From Sporobacter termitidis (GTDB taxonomy: Bacteria > Bacillota > Clostridia > Oscillospirales > Oscillospiraceae), in the NCBI GenBank assembly GCA_029267955.1, contig JAJUHI010000004.1, positions 1 through 34,605 on the forward strand: a DNA stretch of 34,605 nt, read 5' to 3'. The position numbers and the translations under genes are program-made. Below, piece by piece: positions 1 through 8,372 of the stretch. The first letter of the stretch is position 1. Each line of letters opens with the position of its first letter. Below the pieces are notes generated by a model, which was not told where the DNA came from, did no database searches, and saw only the letters and a list, made by a program, of their open reading frames with translations.

Positions 1-476
1 CCCGGGCGGCTTATCTTGAAGACCTTTTAAACGCCGAGCTGGACGGGCGCAATCTGGTGCGTGAAAAGTACATCCACATGATGAAAAACGTCGTCCCGGC
101 GCAGTACGCGCTGCTGGCCGAGACGATCCCCATACCGGAGCCAGCCGTTACAAAACTTGCGGGCGAAATTTCCGACAGGCTGCTGGCCCAGACGCAGACG
201 CTGTTCGACCGGTATCCCCATGTGACCGGCGCCGGTCGGCCCCTGCGGGCATCATCCGACACGCCGTATGTCACCTCCATTGAAACCTATCAATACAGCG
301 AGCTGCTGACCTATTCCGAAGCAACGCTTACCGCCCTGAAGGCCCATTTGGAAGCATTGGAGAAAGAGGGCCGTCTGCTGGCGCGGGAAATCCTTGAAAA
401 CACCGTCCGCCACTACGGCTACCAGACCCTGGAGGCGGCGGAAAACGCGGCAAAAACCCGCGGTATGCGCCCATGA
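1..476 (+). CDS. DUF4125 family protein, 5'-truncated by window edge
   Basis: The reading frame is open from the first bases of the window (frame beginning at base 3), so the N-terminus lies outside. About 158 C-terminal residues are visible. The segment ELDGRNLVREKYIHMMK and the mostly helical, charged remainder resemble the C-terminal half of DUF4125 proteins, which have no established biochemical function. I rest this on recalled family resemblance and on context, because DUF4125, TPR and DUF4037 genes tend to occur together. The stop codon overlaps the start of the next gene (ATGA at 473-476), which implies translational coupling. An ATG at 57 exists but has no clear ribosome binding site and sits inside the conserved-looking region, so it is not taken as the start. 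Confidence 0.65.
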   Translation, partial: RAAYLEDLLNAELDGRNLVREKYIHMMKNVVPAQYALLAETIPIPEPAVTKLAGEISDRLLAQTQTLFDRYPHVTGAGRPLRASSDTPYVTSIETYQYSELLTYSEATLTALKAHLEALEKEGRLLAREILENTVRHYGYQTLEAAENAAKTRGMRP

Positions 477-1399
477 CGGACTTTTATGACAGGCTTGACG
501 CGCTGTATCAGGCCGGCGACCCTGAGGCCGTGGAGCCGTTTATCCGGGCGCAGCTCCGGCACGTTGCGGACACGGCGGGCGACGACAGCCCCGAATACGC
601 CGCGGTATTAAACGAGCTGGGCGGCTTTTTGCGGGGCGTCAGCCGGTATGACGAGTCGGAGCGGGCCTTTCAGCAGGGCCTTGACATCCTAAAGGCCCAG
701 GGCGGACATTTCACTACCCAGTACGCTGTCATGCTGATGAATTTTGCGGGCCTTTACCGGCTCACGGGCCGGGCGGACGAAGCCGTGAGATTGTTCACCG
801 AAGCCAGGCAGCTCCTGGACGCTTCGGGAGCGGAAAAGGATGCGGCCTACGCCGCCGTTTTGAATAATCTGGCGCTGGCGTATCAGGATACGGGCGATTT
901 TGACGCGGCGCTGCAGACGGCGCTGGAGGCCGACGCCCTCGCCAGGCAGCTTGGTACGGGCGACCATGAAAAAGCCGCCTCGCGCAACAACCTTGCCGTC
1001 CTCTGCCTGTGCGCCGGACGGCCCCGGGAGGCGGAGGCGTACATTGACGAAGCCCTAGACCTCTACGACCGGATGCCGGAGCCCGATGTCCACCACGCCG
1101 CCGCGCTGACCACAAAAGCCACCCTTTGCTGCCGCGCCGGCCAGTTTGAGAAGGCGCTGCCCCTGTTTCTGCGGGCTAAAGACCTGACGGCGCGCTTTTT
1201 CGGCAGAAATATCGAATACGCCGCCGGGGAGCGCCATATTGCCATGACCTACGAAGCCCTGGGCGATTTAAAAAACGCCCTTGTCCATATAGCCAGCGCG
1301 CTTAAAACGTATGAACAGCTGCTGGGGCCGGACCACCCGCGCGCGGCGGAGTGCCGCGCCATGCAGGAGCGCATTTTATCGCGGGAGACGCCCTTATGA
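473..1399 (+). CDS. Tetratricopeptide repeat protein
   Basis: This is a 308-residue soluble protein made almost entirely of paired helices with TPR spacing. Repeats run from about residue 40 to 300 in units of roughly 42 residues, each with the pattern 'A..LNNLA..Y...GD...AL....EAL' (for example ALAYQDTGDFDAALQTALEA and MTYEALGDLKNALVHIASAL). The 42-residue period resembles kinesin-light-chain-type TPRs. No signal peptide, membrane segment or catalytic motif is visible. Such arrays bind other proteins, and the obvious candidates are the products of the two flanking genes, with which it shares 4-nt ATGA overlaps at both ends (473-476 and 1396-1399). The fold is secure; the partner is inferred from coupling alone. 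Confidence 0.8.
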   Translation: MTDFYDRLDALYQAGDPEAVEPFIRAQLRHVADTAGDDSPEYAAVLNELGGFLRGVSRYDESERAFQQGLDILKAQGGHFTTQYAVMLMNFAGLYRLTGRADEAVRLFTEARQLLDASGAEKDAAYAAVLNNLALAYQDTGDFDAALQTALEADALARQLGTGDHEKAASRNNLAVLCLCAGRPREAEAYIDEALDLYDRMPEPDVHHAAALTTKATLCCRAGQFEKALPLFLRAKDLTARFFGRNIEYAAGERHIAMTYEALGDLKNALVHIASALKTYEQLLGPDHPRAAECRAMQERILSRETPL

Positions 1400-2331
1400 A
1401 CGCTATGACCCTCTCCCGGCAGTATTTTACGGAGATTGCCCGGCCTTATCTCCAGGAGGATTTCCCCCACCTCTACCCTGCCCTTGCCGCCGGACTTGTG
1501 GGCAACGGGTCGGAATGCTTCGGCTATGACGACGAGATTTCCCGGGACCACGACTGGGGCGTGGATTTCTTTATCTGGCTGCCGGAGGAGAACCGGGACC
1601 TGGTCCCTGCCCTCCAGGCCTGGAAATCGGCGCTGTTTGACAAGCACCCGCCGGTATACCCCAGAACGCGCTCGGAATACGGCGCGCGCCTGGGCGTCAT
1701 GACCGCCGGCGATTTTTACAGAAGCCTCATCGGCTTCCCCCAGGGCCCGCAGACCCTGGAGGACTGGCGGCGGATACCGGAGGAGAACCTTGCCATGGCC
1801 GTCAACGGCGAGGTCTTTATGGACAACGCCGGGGCGTTCACCGCCGTGCGTCGACGGCTGCTGGAACATTACCCGGAGGATCTGCGTCTGAAAAAGCTGG
1901 CCGCCCGGTGCATGGCCATCGCCCAGACAGGCCAGTATAACGCAATACGGTGCTACCGCCGGGGCGACTATGTGACCCTGCGGGCCGTCACCGCCCGTTT
2001 TACCGACAGCGTCATCTCCGCCGTGTTTCTGCTCAACAGGGTTTATAAGCCCTATTATAAGTGGGCCTTCCGCCGCATGACGGAACTGCCTGTTTTGGGG
2101 CCGGAGCTGGGCCCTGAGCTGACGGCGGTGGCGCTGTCTCCCATCGACGACCCGGATAGCTTCAAGCTTCTGGACGCGCGGCTCCGCCGCATCTGCGACC
2201 GTTTGGGCGCCGAGCTTATAAATCAGGGCCTGTCCTCTTCCGACGACTGGTTTTTTACCTCTCACGCCGAAGAGATCCGGCAAAAAATCCGCGATCCTTT
2301 TCTCAAATCTCTGCCGACGCAGTACGAATAA
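1396..2331 (+). CDS. DUF4037 protein with nucleotidyltransferase-fold motif
   Basis: A 311-residue protein. The start is ATG 1396, which overlaps the TPR stop as ATGA; an in-frame ATG at 1351 would run 45 nt into the TPR gene. Near the N-terminus, G38-S39 is followed about 11 residues later by D51-H52-D53 and then D57. This matches the Gly-Ser...Asp-x-Asp metal-binding core of the polymerase-beta-like nucleotidyltransferase superfamily, so it is probably catalytically competent. The helical C-terminal part (about 100-300) contains the region recalled as DUF4037. Substrate unknown: known relatives of the fold modify proteins, tRNA ends or small molecules. Coupling to the TPR and DUF4125 genes suggests that the three proteins act together. 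Confidence 0.7.
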   Translation: MNAMTLSRQYFTEIARPYLQEDFPHLYPALAAGLVGNGSECFGYDDEISRDHDWGVDFFIWLPEENRDLVPALQAWKSALFDKHPPVYPRTRSEYGARLGVMTAGDFYRSLIGFPQGPQTLEDWRRIPEENLAMAVNGEVFMDNAGAFTAVRRRLLEHYPEDLRLKKLAARCMAIAQTGQYNAIRCYRRGDYVTLRAVTARFTDSVISAVFLLNRVYKPYYKWAFRRMTELPVLGPELGPELTAVALSPIDDPDSFKLLDARLRRICDRLGAELINQGLSSSDDWFFTSHAEEIRQKIRDPFLKSLPTQYE

Positions 2332-2345
2332 AGGGGGCGATCTGC

Positions 2346-3272
2346 ATGTCCAGTTCGCATAAGAAGAAAATACTTGTTATCGGCGGCAGCGCTTTTGCTG
2401 GGCGCGTGTTTTCCATCCAGATGTCCAAAAAAGACCACATGGAGCTCCATGTGGTCAACCGCGGCCAGTTTCCGCTGAACCTGCCCAGTGTGAAAGAATA
2501 TAAATGCGACCGGCACAACCCCAGAATGCTGGCCCGCATCGTTCCGGAAGGACCCTACGACGCGGTGGTCGACTTCTGCGCCCACACGGCCGGCGAGGTC
2601 AGCTCGCTTTTAGACGCGCTCCGGGGCCGGTTTTCCCATTACATCATGTTCTCCTGCGCTAGTGTCTACGAGCCGTACGGCGACAAGGCCAAAAAGGAGG
2701 ACGACCCGCTTGTCACATCAAGCCAGGGGGACCCGATTTCCGATCAAATCTACAACAAAATCCTGCTGGAGCAGGAGACGGTCGCAACCTGTAAGAGCCT
2801 GGGCGTCCCCTATACAATCTTCCGCCCGACCTTTATCTACGGCCCCTTTACCCGTTCCGGGCGCGAATCCCATTACGTGGAGCTGATTGCCCGCGGACAC
2901 GTGGTGCCGGTCCCCACGGACGCCACCTCCCGGTTCCAGCTGGTCTATGTCTTTGACATCGCCCGGGCTTTGGAGGTCAGCATCGGCGACGAGAGGGCCT
3001 TTAACCAGATCTTCAACCTGTCGGCCCCGGAGGAGATCACCCACGGTAAGCTGCTGGAGGCCTTCGAGGAGTTCAACGGCGGCCCCTTCATGTCGCGGCC
3101 GGTCACCGTGGAGGAGATTCTGGACGAGAACATCCCCAATCCCTTCCCCCTGACGGAAAACGAGCTGTTTTCCGGAGAGAAATTCGCCGAGACCTTTGAG
3201 TTTACCTATACGCCCTTCATGGAAGGCATGGAGAAAACCTTTAAAATCTTCTACTCGCTGTTTATCAGCTGA
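2346..3272 (+). CDS. NAD-dependent epimerase/dehydratase family (atypical extended SDR)
   Basis: A 308-residue Rossmann-fold protein. It starts at ATG 2346, preceded by a GGGGG-rich site, 14 nt after the preceding gene. The nucleotide-binding loop is ILVIGGSAFAG (residues 9-19). Later landmarks are D76 in VVDFCAH, FSCASVYEPYG (102-112) and FRPTFIYGP, all typical of extended SDRs acting on nucleotide sugars or similar substrates. Oddly, the catalytic YxxxK is not standard: K138 in YNKILLE aligns with the usual Lys, but the position four before it is Gln134 and the nearest Tyr is Y136. The enzyme may therefore be catalytically altered or an NAD(P)-binding regulator. Substrate cannot be assigned. 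It probably ends the transcript begun by the DUF4125 cassette. Confidence 0.75.
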   Translation: MSSSHKKKILVIGGSAFAGRVFSIQMSKKDHMELHVVNRGQFPLNLPSVKEYKCDRHNPRMLARIVPEGPYDAVVDFCAHTAGEVSSLLDALRGRFSHYIMFSCASVYEPYGDKAKKEDDPLVTSSQGDPISDQIYNKILLEQETVATCKSLGVPYTIFRPTFIYGPFTRSGRESHYVELIARGHVVPVPTDATSRFQLVYVFDIARALEVSIGDERAFNQIFNLSAPEEITHGKLLEAFEEFNGGPFMSRPVTVEEILDENIPNPFPLTENELFSGEKFAETFEFTYTPFMEGMEKTFKIFYSLFIS

Positions 3273-3291
3273 GCGCGCGCGATAAAATTTA

Positions 3292-3330
3292 AGCAGCCCG
3301 ACGCCGTTGACGGTGTCGGGCTGTTATTTT
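3292..3330. terminator. Bidirectional intrinsic terminator between SDR gene and rnfB
   Basis: A 13-bp stem (3294-3306 with 3311-3323, one G-T pair) closes a TTGA loop and is followed by TTATTTT on the plus strand. On the minus strand the sequence after the stem is also T-rich. It lies between two convergent genes and can serve both. Confidence 0.85.
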
Positions 3331-3341
3331 GTCTATCTTGC

Positions 3342-4163
3342 TTATGCCGTCCGGCTGTTGACGCCTCTGAAGTCGGCTTCGGTGATGCACTTGACCGGGC
3401 AGACCTGGACGCATTTGCCGCAGGCGGTGCATTTGTCGTAGTCGATCACCGCCACGTTGTCCGTCACTACAATCGCGCCGGCGGGGCACTCGCGCTCGCA
3501 CCGCTTGCAGGCGATGCAGCCGCGGCTGCACTGCTGCCGCGTCACGGCGCCCTTCTCCTTATTGCTGCACATGACCGCCTGGCGGATGGCGTCCGGTTCG
3601 ATAGTGATGATGCCGTTGGGGCACGCCGCGGCGCACAGGCCGCAGCCGGTGCACAGCCGCGTATCGACCCGCGCCAAGCCGTTTTCGATGCAGATGGCGC
3701 CTTCGGGGCAGACGGCGGCGCAGTCGCCGAAGCCCATGCAGCCGTAAGTGCAGGACCCTTTCCCGCCGTACAGGAGCTTGCAGGCCTGACAGGTATTTAT
3801 GCCCTCGTAGTTCATCCTGTCCCGGGTGGCTGTATTGTCGCCGCAGCAGTGGACAACCGCCACCTTCTCCTGTACTTCCTCAAAGGCGACGCCGAGTATT
3901 TCGCTGATCTCCCGGGAGACGGCGTCGCCGCCGGGGATGCAGAGGTTTGTTCTGACGCCGTTACCGTCCACCAGGGCGGCGGCGTAGCCGTCGCAGCCGG
4001 GGTACCCGCAGGCGCCGCAGTTGGCGCCGGGCAGCTTCTCCCGGATACGCTCGGCGCGCTCGTCTGTTTTGACCGCCATCACCTTGGAGGCGACGGCCAG
4101 CATCACGGCGCACAAGAGGCCGATTGCCGTCACAGAGACGACGGCAGTTATGATACCACTCAT
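3342..4163 (-). CDS. rnfB: Rnf complex subunit RnfB (Fe-S ferredoxin-interacting subunit)
   Basis: RnfB passes electrons from reduced ferredoxin into the membrane-bound Rnf complex, which reduces NAD+ and pumps Na+ or H+. The 273-residue protein has an N-terminal membrane anchor (about 5-30). A four-cysteine cluster motif follows, C49-x2-C52-x4-C57-x17-C75, as in the 4Fe-4S domain shared with CO dehydrogenase and corrinoid Fe-S proteins. After it come several ferredoxin-type CxxCxxCxxxCP motifs (from about 140 to the end), including CTGCGLCAAACP, CKRCERECP and CTACGKCVQVCP. A strong AGGAGG site precedes the ATG. It is the last gene of the operon, 18 nt after rnfA; this is the only Rnf junction without overlap, and it has its own ribosome binding site. 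Confidence 0.96.
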   Translation of the reverse strand: MSGIITAVVSVTAIGLLCAVMLAVASKVMAVKTDERAERIREKLPGANCGACGYPGCDGYAAALVDGNGVRTNLCIPGGDAVSREISEILGVAFEEVQEKVAVVHCCGDNTATRDRMNYEGINTCQACKLLYGGKGSCTYGCMGFGDCAAVCPEGAICIENGLARVDTRLCTGCGLCAAACPNGIITIEPDAIRQAVMCSNKEKGAVTRQQCSRGCIACKRCERECPAGAIVVTDNVAVIDYDKCTACGKCVQVCPVKCITEADFRGVNSRTA

Positions 4164-4181
4164 TGAGCCATCTCCTCCTTT

Positions 4182-4778
4182 CTAACCGAACAGATTTTCA
4201 ATAACGCCGTTAAAGCCGAAGAACGCCAGCGACAGGATCGCCGCCGAGATCAGCGTTATCGGCAGGCCCTTAAAGGACGGGGGCGGGTCGCTGGCCTCCG
4301 TGTGGCTGCGCACGCCGGAGAAGATCACCATGGCCAGCATGAAGCCAAGACCGGAACCCAGCGCGTTCACAAGCGCCTCAATAAAGGTGTAGCCCTTGTT
4401 GATGTTGGCGATGGTCACGCCCAGCACCGCGCAGTTGGTTGTGATCAGCGGCAGGTAGACGCCCAGGGCCGTATACAGCGCCGGGATGTACTTTTTCAGC
4501 GTGATTTCCACCAGCTGCACCAGGGCGGCGATGACCAGAATGAACACAATCGTCTGCAAATAGCCCATGCCGTTGGGGTTGAGCAGATACGCCTGAATGG
4601 GCCAGGTGACGGCGGTGGCCAGCAGCATAACAAAGATGACGGCCACGCTCATGCCGGTGGCGTTTTTCAGCTCCTTGGAGACGCCCAGAAACGGACAGAT
4701 GCCCAGGAACTGACGCAGAACGTAGTTGTTGACCAGCACGGCGCTCATGAGGATAATAACCAAAGCTCTGAAATCCAT
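4182..4778 (-). CDS. rnfA: Rnf complex membrane subunit RnfA
   Basis: RnfA is an integral membrane subunit of the Rnf ferredoxin:NAD+ oxidoreductase and pairs with RnfE to form the core that carries electrons across the membrane. The 198-residue length is standard and about six hydrophobic segments fill the protein. The N-terminal stretch NNYVLRQFLGICPFLGVS holds the conserved Cys used by RnfA/NqrE proteins for an intramembrane iron-sulfur centre. The start ATG (4778-4776) shares one base with the rnfE stop (TGATG), so the two are translationally coupled. Confidence 0.96.
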   Translation of the reverse strand: MDFRALVIILMSAVLVNNYVLRQFLGICPFLGVSKELKNATGMSVAVIFVMLLATAVTWPIQAYLLNPNGMGYLQTIVFILVIAALVQLVEITLKKYIPALYTALGVYLPLITTNCAVLGVTIANINKGYTFIEALVNALGSGLGFMLAMVIFSGVRSHTEASDPPPSFKGLPITLISAAILSLAFFGFNGVIENLFG

Positions 4779-5455
4779 CAGTTGTCACCCGCCTCTCCGC
4801 ATTTCAGCTTGCCGCAGGCGGCGGCCGACGGACAGCCCTCGCAGCCGAATTCGGTTTTCTTAATAGCCTTCCCCTTGGTGAGCTTGTTGACAAGGGCGAT
4901 GAGCAGGCCGAAGACCACAAAGCCGCCGGGGGCCATGGTCATGATGGAGATGGTGTTCTCGGACAGCGCCGGGATGGCCATGCCGAACCAGGTGCCGTTG
5001 CCGAAAATCTCCCGGATGGTCGCCATGGCCAGCAGCGCCAGCGTAAAGCCGACGCCCATGCCGATGCCGTCCAGGGCCGAGTCGCCGACGCCGTTCTTGT
5101 TGGCAAACATCTCCGCCCGCCCTAAAATAATGCAGTTGACGACGATCAGGGGCAGGTAGATGCCCAGCGCCTGATACAGGGAGTAGGCGTACGCCTCCAC
5201 CACCATCTGGACGACGGTGACAAAGCCGGCGATGACGACGATGTAACACGGGATTCTGACCTTGTCGGGAATCACGTTTCTCAAAAGCGAGATGGCGATG
5301 TTGGAGCACACCAGCACCGCCGTAGCGGCCAGGCCCATGCCGATGGCGTTGGTGGCCTGGGTGGAGACCGCCAGCGTCGGGCAGGTGCCCAGAACCAATA
5401 CCAGAACGGGGTTTTCCTTGAGGATGCCCCGGGTCAGGTTGGCTAGTTTTTTCAT
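4778..5455 (-). CDS. rnfE: Rnf complex membrane subunit RnfE
   Basis: RnfE is the membrane partner of RnfA, homologous to NqrD. The 225-residue protein begins with MKKLANLTRGILKENPVLV and has about six membrane segments; the ENPVLVLVLGTCPTLAVS segment carries the conserved core Cys. The polar C-terminus, roughly residues 205-222, is cysteine-rich (GCEGCPSAAACGKLKC), an extra not needed for the membrane core and possibly able to bind a metal or Fe-S centre. The start overlaps the rnfG stop by 4 nt (ATGA, 5452-5455) and the stop shares a base with the rnfA start. Confidence 0.95.
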   Translation of the reverse strand: MKKLANLTRGILKENPVLVLVLGTCPTLAVSTQATNAIGMGLAATAVLVCSNIAISLLRNVIPDKVRIPCYIVVIAGFVTVVQMVVEAYAYSLYQALGIYLPLIVVNCIILGRAEMFANKNGVGDSALDGIGMGVGFTLALLAMATIREIFGNGTWFGMAIPALSENTISIMTMAPGGFVVFGLLIALVNKLTKGKAIKKTEFGCEGCPSAAACGKLKCGEAGDN

Positions 5456-5973
5456 TTCGCCGCCTCCTTTGCAATCTCAAAAGCGCTGTAGGCGTCTTTG
5501 ACTGCGTTTATATAGGCCCTGGAGGTGATGGTGGCGCCGGATACGGCGTCAACGCCCTCCAGCGCGGCGTCAGACCCGGGCAGAACGCGCTCCAGAGTGT
5601 CGATGGCCTTGGTGCCGATCCCCTTCGTCTCGGACTGCTCCAGTGTCCTGCAGGCGATGAGGAAGCCGTCGGGGTCGATACCGCAGAGGAGCTTCATATC
5701 GCCGCCGTAGCCGGCGGTGGTCAGCGCGATGACGTAGCCGACGCCGTTTGTCGCTCTGTAGACCTCCGTCACGGCAGCCGGCAGGCCGTCCAGGGTCAGC
5801 TCTTCAAAGCCCTCGGCCTCCGGTATGATGGCGTTTCTTGCTTCCTCCGCCCGCCGGGCGGCCGCCTCGGCGATCACCGGCCCGGTAAAGCTGTCCGTGA
5901 TGGCCAGGGCCGCGGTGATGACAAGGCAGATGACGGTTAAAACCAGGATGGGCAGTACAAAATCCTTTTTCAT
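5452..5973 (-). CDS. rnfG: Rnf complex FMN-binding subunit RnfG
   Basis: RnfG carries a covalently bound FMN on the outer face of the membrane and relays electrons within Rnf. One N-terminal membrane segment (about 5-27, VLPILVLTVICLVITAALA) anchors a soluble domain. The flavinylation motif is near the C-terminus: D142-A-V-S145-G-A-T148, where T148 is the expected phosphoester-linked FMN residue. At 173 residues it is somewhat shorter than many RnfG proteins, with the motif only about 25 residues from the end. It overlaps both neighbours through ATGA junctions. Confidence 0.94.
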   Translation of the reverse strand: MKKDFVLPILVLTVICLVITAALAITDSFTGPVIAEAAARRAEEARNAIIPEAEGFEELTLDGLPAAVTEVYRATNGVGYVIALTTAGYGGDMKLLCGIDPDGFLIACRTLEQSETKGIGTKAIDTLERVLPGSDAALEGVDAVSGATITSRAYINAVKDAYSAFEIAKEAAK

Positions 5974-6887
5974 GAGCCGGCACCTCCAAACGCCTTGCGC
6001 CTTGTCAGGCGGTTAATATACGGCACCAGGATGTTCATCAGCAGAATGGCGTAGGAGACGCCCTCTGGGAAGCTGCCGTAGACCCGGATGAGCACGGTGA
6101 AAAAGCCTGCGCCGAAGCCGAAGATGATTTTCCCCCAATTTGTCTGGGGCGAGGTGACGTAATCGGTGGCCATGAAGAAAGCGCCGAGAACAAGCCCGCC
6201 GGACAGCATCTGATACAGGGGCTGCTGCCCTAACAGCAGCGTCAACAGGCCCACCGTCCCGATGAAAGCCACCGGGATATGCCAGCTGATAACCCGGCGG
6301 ATTAGGAGGTAGACACCGCCCAGTAAAAGGGCCAGCACGCTGGTCTCGCCCAGGCAGCCGCCCCGGACGCCCAGCAGCATATCTTTAAGCGGCGGCAGCA
6401 GCTCCGGGGTACCTTTAGCGATTATCGCCAGCGGCGTGGCGCCGGACACGCCGTCCGGGGCCACCCAGCTTGTCATGGAAACCGAAAAAGCTAAAAACAT
6501 CACAATCCGCGCCGTAATGGCGGGGTTGGCAAAGTTTTTGCCGATGCCGCCGAACAGCTGCTTGACGAGAATGATGGCCACCACGCTGCCGAAAACCGCC
6601 TGCCAGAGCGGGATGGTAACCGGCAGATTGTACCCTAACAGCAGGCCTGTCACGACGGCGGACAGATCGCCCACGGTGACGGGCTTTTTCATGGCCTTTT
6701 CATACAGCCACTCGCTGAGGACGCAGGATAATACGCACACGGCGGCCACCAGGGCCGCCCGCGGGCCGAAGACCCAGACGGCGGCAATAAGGGCCGGAAC
6801 AAGGGCGATGATCACATCCAGCATGATTCTGCGGGTTGTGGCACTGCTTCTGATGTGGGGGGACGCCGAAACCGTCAGCATACTCAT
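5970..6887 (-). CDS. rnfD: Rnf complex FMN-binding membrane subunit RnfD
   Basis: RnfD is a polytopic membrane subunit related to NqrB that also carries covalent FMN. The 305-residue protein shows eight or nine hydrophobic segments. The flavinylation motif is DGVS148-GAT151-PLA, in the loop where RnfD/NqrB attach FMN. The conserved stretch LFGGIGKNFANPAI (about 111-124) is characteristic. The start ATG overlaps the rnfC stop (ATGA 6884-6887) and its stop overlaps the rnfG start. Confidence 0.95.
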   Translation of the reverse strand: MSMLTVSASPHIRSSATTRRIMLDVIIALVPALIAAVWVFGPRAALVAAVCVLSCVLSEWLYEKAMKKPVTVGDLSAVVTGLLLGYNLPVTIPLWQAVFGSVVAIILVKQLFGGIGKNFANPAITARIVMFLAFSVSMTSWVAPDGVSGATPLAIIAKGTPELLPPLKDMLLGVRGGCLGETSVLALLLGGVYLLIRRVISWHIPVAFIGTVGLLTLLLGQQPLYQMLSGGLVLGAFFMATDYVTSPQTNWGKIIFGFGAGFFTVLIRVYGSFPEGVSYAILLMNILVPYINRLTRRKAFGGAGS

Positions 6888-8206
6888 TGGACCTTCGCCT
6901 CCTTCCCGGCTTTCTGTTTATCCTGATAGCTTTTGAGCATGGGCTTGGAAAGCTTCATCACCTGCACCAGCCGCCGCTTCGCCGGACAGACAAAGGCGCA
7001 ACAGCCGCACTCCATGCAGAGATTGACTTTATACGTCTCCAACAGCTCCGGCTTTTTCAGCTGATACGCGGTTTCAATGTTCAGTGGCATCAGCTTCATC
7101 GGACACGCCTTGACGCATCGGCCGCAGCGGATGCAGGGCGTCTCTTCCGGCAGCGCCGCGTCTTTTTTGTTAAAGGCCAGGACGTCGTTGGTGTTTTTTA
7201 AAACGGGCACGCTGTCGTCCGGCACGGCGATGCCCATCATCGGGCCGCCGTACAGAATCTTTTCCGCGCCTTCCAGCCCGCCGCAGAACTCAAACAGATC
7301 TTTAATCGGCGCGCCGATGGGCGCGATGACGTTTTTCGGTTCTTTCACGGCGGAGCCGTCCACCGTGACGCATTTTTCAATAAGGGGCATGCCCGTCTTG
7401 ACGTACCGCGCGATGGCCGCCAGGGTCGTGACGTTGAGGACAACAACGCCCACATCCAGCGGCAGCTTCCCTTCCGGGACAATCCTGCCGGTGATGCTGT
7501 ATATCAGGACCTTTTCGCCGCCCTGCGGATAGAGCCCGGGCAGCTCGAACACTTCGACGCCTTCCGTCTTTGCGGTCAGGTCCTTCATAACCCGGATGGG
7601 CTCCGGCTTGTTTTTCTCAATCCCGATGACGATCTTTTTCCCGAAGAATTTCCGCAGCAGCCCGATGCCCTCGGCCACAAAGTCGGTTTCATCCAGCATG
7701 GTGCGCGTGTCGGAGGTGATATACGGCTCGCACTCCGCGCCGTTTATCAGGATATAGTCAACCTTGTCAAGCTCTTTGACCGTCAGCTTCACCGCCGTCG
7801 GGAATCCGGCCCCGCCGAGCCCAACGACGCCGCTGTCCCTGACCGCCTGCAAAAACTCATCCAGGTTGGTCACCGCCGGCGGCTTTAGCCCCTCCCAGAG
7901 CGTCTGTTGTCCGTCGGACTCGATGGTTATTGCCGTGGTCTTCTGACCGGCCGACGTTATAAAATCGCCGACGCTTTTGACCTTGCCGGAGACGCTGCTG
8001 TAAACCGGCGACGAGACAAAGCCCGCGGCCTCGCCCACGAGCTGGCCCACCGCCACCTGGTCTCCGGCTTTGACCACCGGTTTTGCCGGCGCGCCGATGT
8101 GCATGGACATCGGAAGCACGATTTCCTTTGGCAGCGGCAGCCTTTCCGGCTTGCTTCCGGCTGTATTCTTACGGTGCGGCGCGTGGACGCCGCCGAGTCT
8201 TCTCAT
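6884..8206 (-). CDS. rnfC: Rnf complex NADH-site subunit RnfC
   Basis: RnfC is the cytoplasmic subunit thought to hold the FMN and NAD(H) site of Rnf, related to complex I NuoF. I choose ATG 8206 (440 aa, MRRLGGVHAPHRKN...) because a GGGGAG site lies just upstream; an upstream in-frame TTG at 8257 has no such site. The glycine-rich GVVGLGGAGFP (about 126-136) is the nucleotide/flavin-binding loop. Two 4Fe-4S motifs follow: C358-x2-C361-x2-C364-x3-C368 and C397-x2-C400-x2-C403-x3-C407. It is the first gene of rnfCDGEAB and is probably transcribed from the promoter proposed at 8254-8282. Confidence 0.96.
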   Translation of the reverse strand: MRRLGGVHAPHRKNTAGSKPERLPLPKEIVLPMSMHIGAPAKPVVKAGDQVAVGQLVGEAAGFVSSPVYSSVSGKVKSVGDFITSAGQKTTAITIESDGQQTLWEGLKPPAVTNLDEFLQAVRDSGVVGLGGAGFPTAVKLTVKELDKVDYILINGAECEPYITSDTRTMLDETDFVAEGIGLLRKFFGKKIVIGIEKNKPEPIRVMKDLTAKTEGVEVFELPGLYPQGGEKVLIYSITGRIVPEGKLPLDVGVVVLNVTTLAAIARYVKTGMPLIEKCVTVDGSAVKEPKNVIAPIGAPIKDLFEFCGGLEGAEKILYGGPMMGIAVPDDSVPVLKNTNDVLAFNKKDAALPEETPCIRCGRCVKACPMKLMPLNIETAYQLKKPELLETYKVNLCMECGCCAFVCPAKRRLVQVMKLSKPMLKSYQDKQKAGKEAKVQ

Positions 8207-8253
8207 AGCATTGTCTCCCCTCTCCCCGAGTCTTGTAGGATGCTTACACGCAC

Positions 8254-8282
8254 TCAATAATCATATCGCTGTTTTTTGTCAA
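8254..8282 (-). promoter_or_regulatory. Candidate sigma-A promoter of the rnf operon
   Basis: On the minus strand a perfect TTGACA (8282-8277) is followed after 17 nt by TATTGA (8259-8254), about 48 nt upstream of the chosen rnfC start. The -10 matches the consensus at only three positions, so the -35 carries the call. Confidence 0.45.
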
Positions 8283-8372
8283 TGTCCACTGATTTTATAT
8301 TACCAGGGCAAAATGAACGGCGTCTGATTGAAGTCCAACAATTTATTAACAAACTTATGCCGAGGCGGCAAA

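Noticed and set aside
8207-8257. N-terminal extension of RnfC from a TTG at 8257
   Set aside because: A GGGGAG site supports ATG 8206, and the extension would overlap the proposed rnf promoter -10 region.
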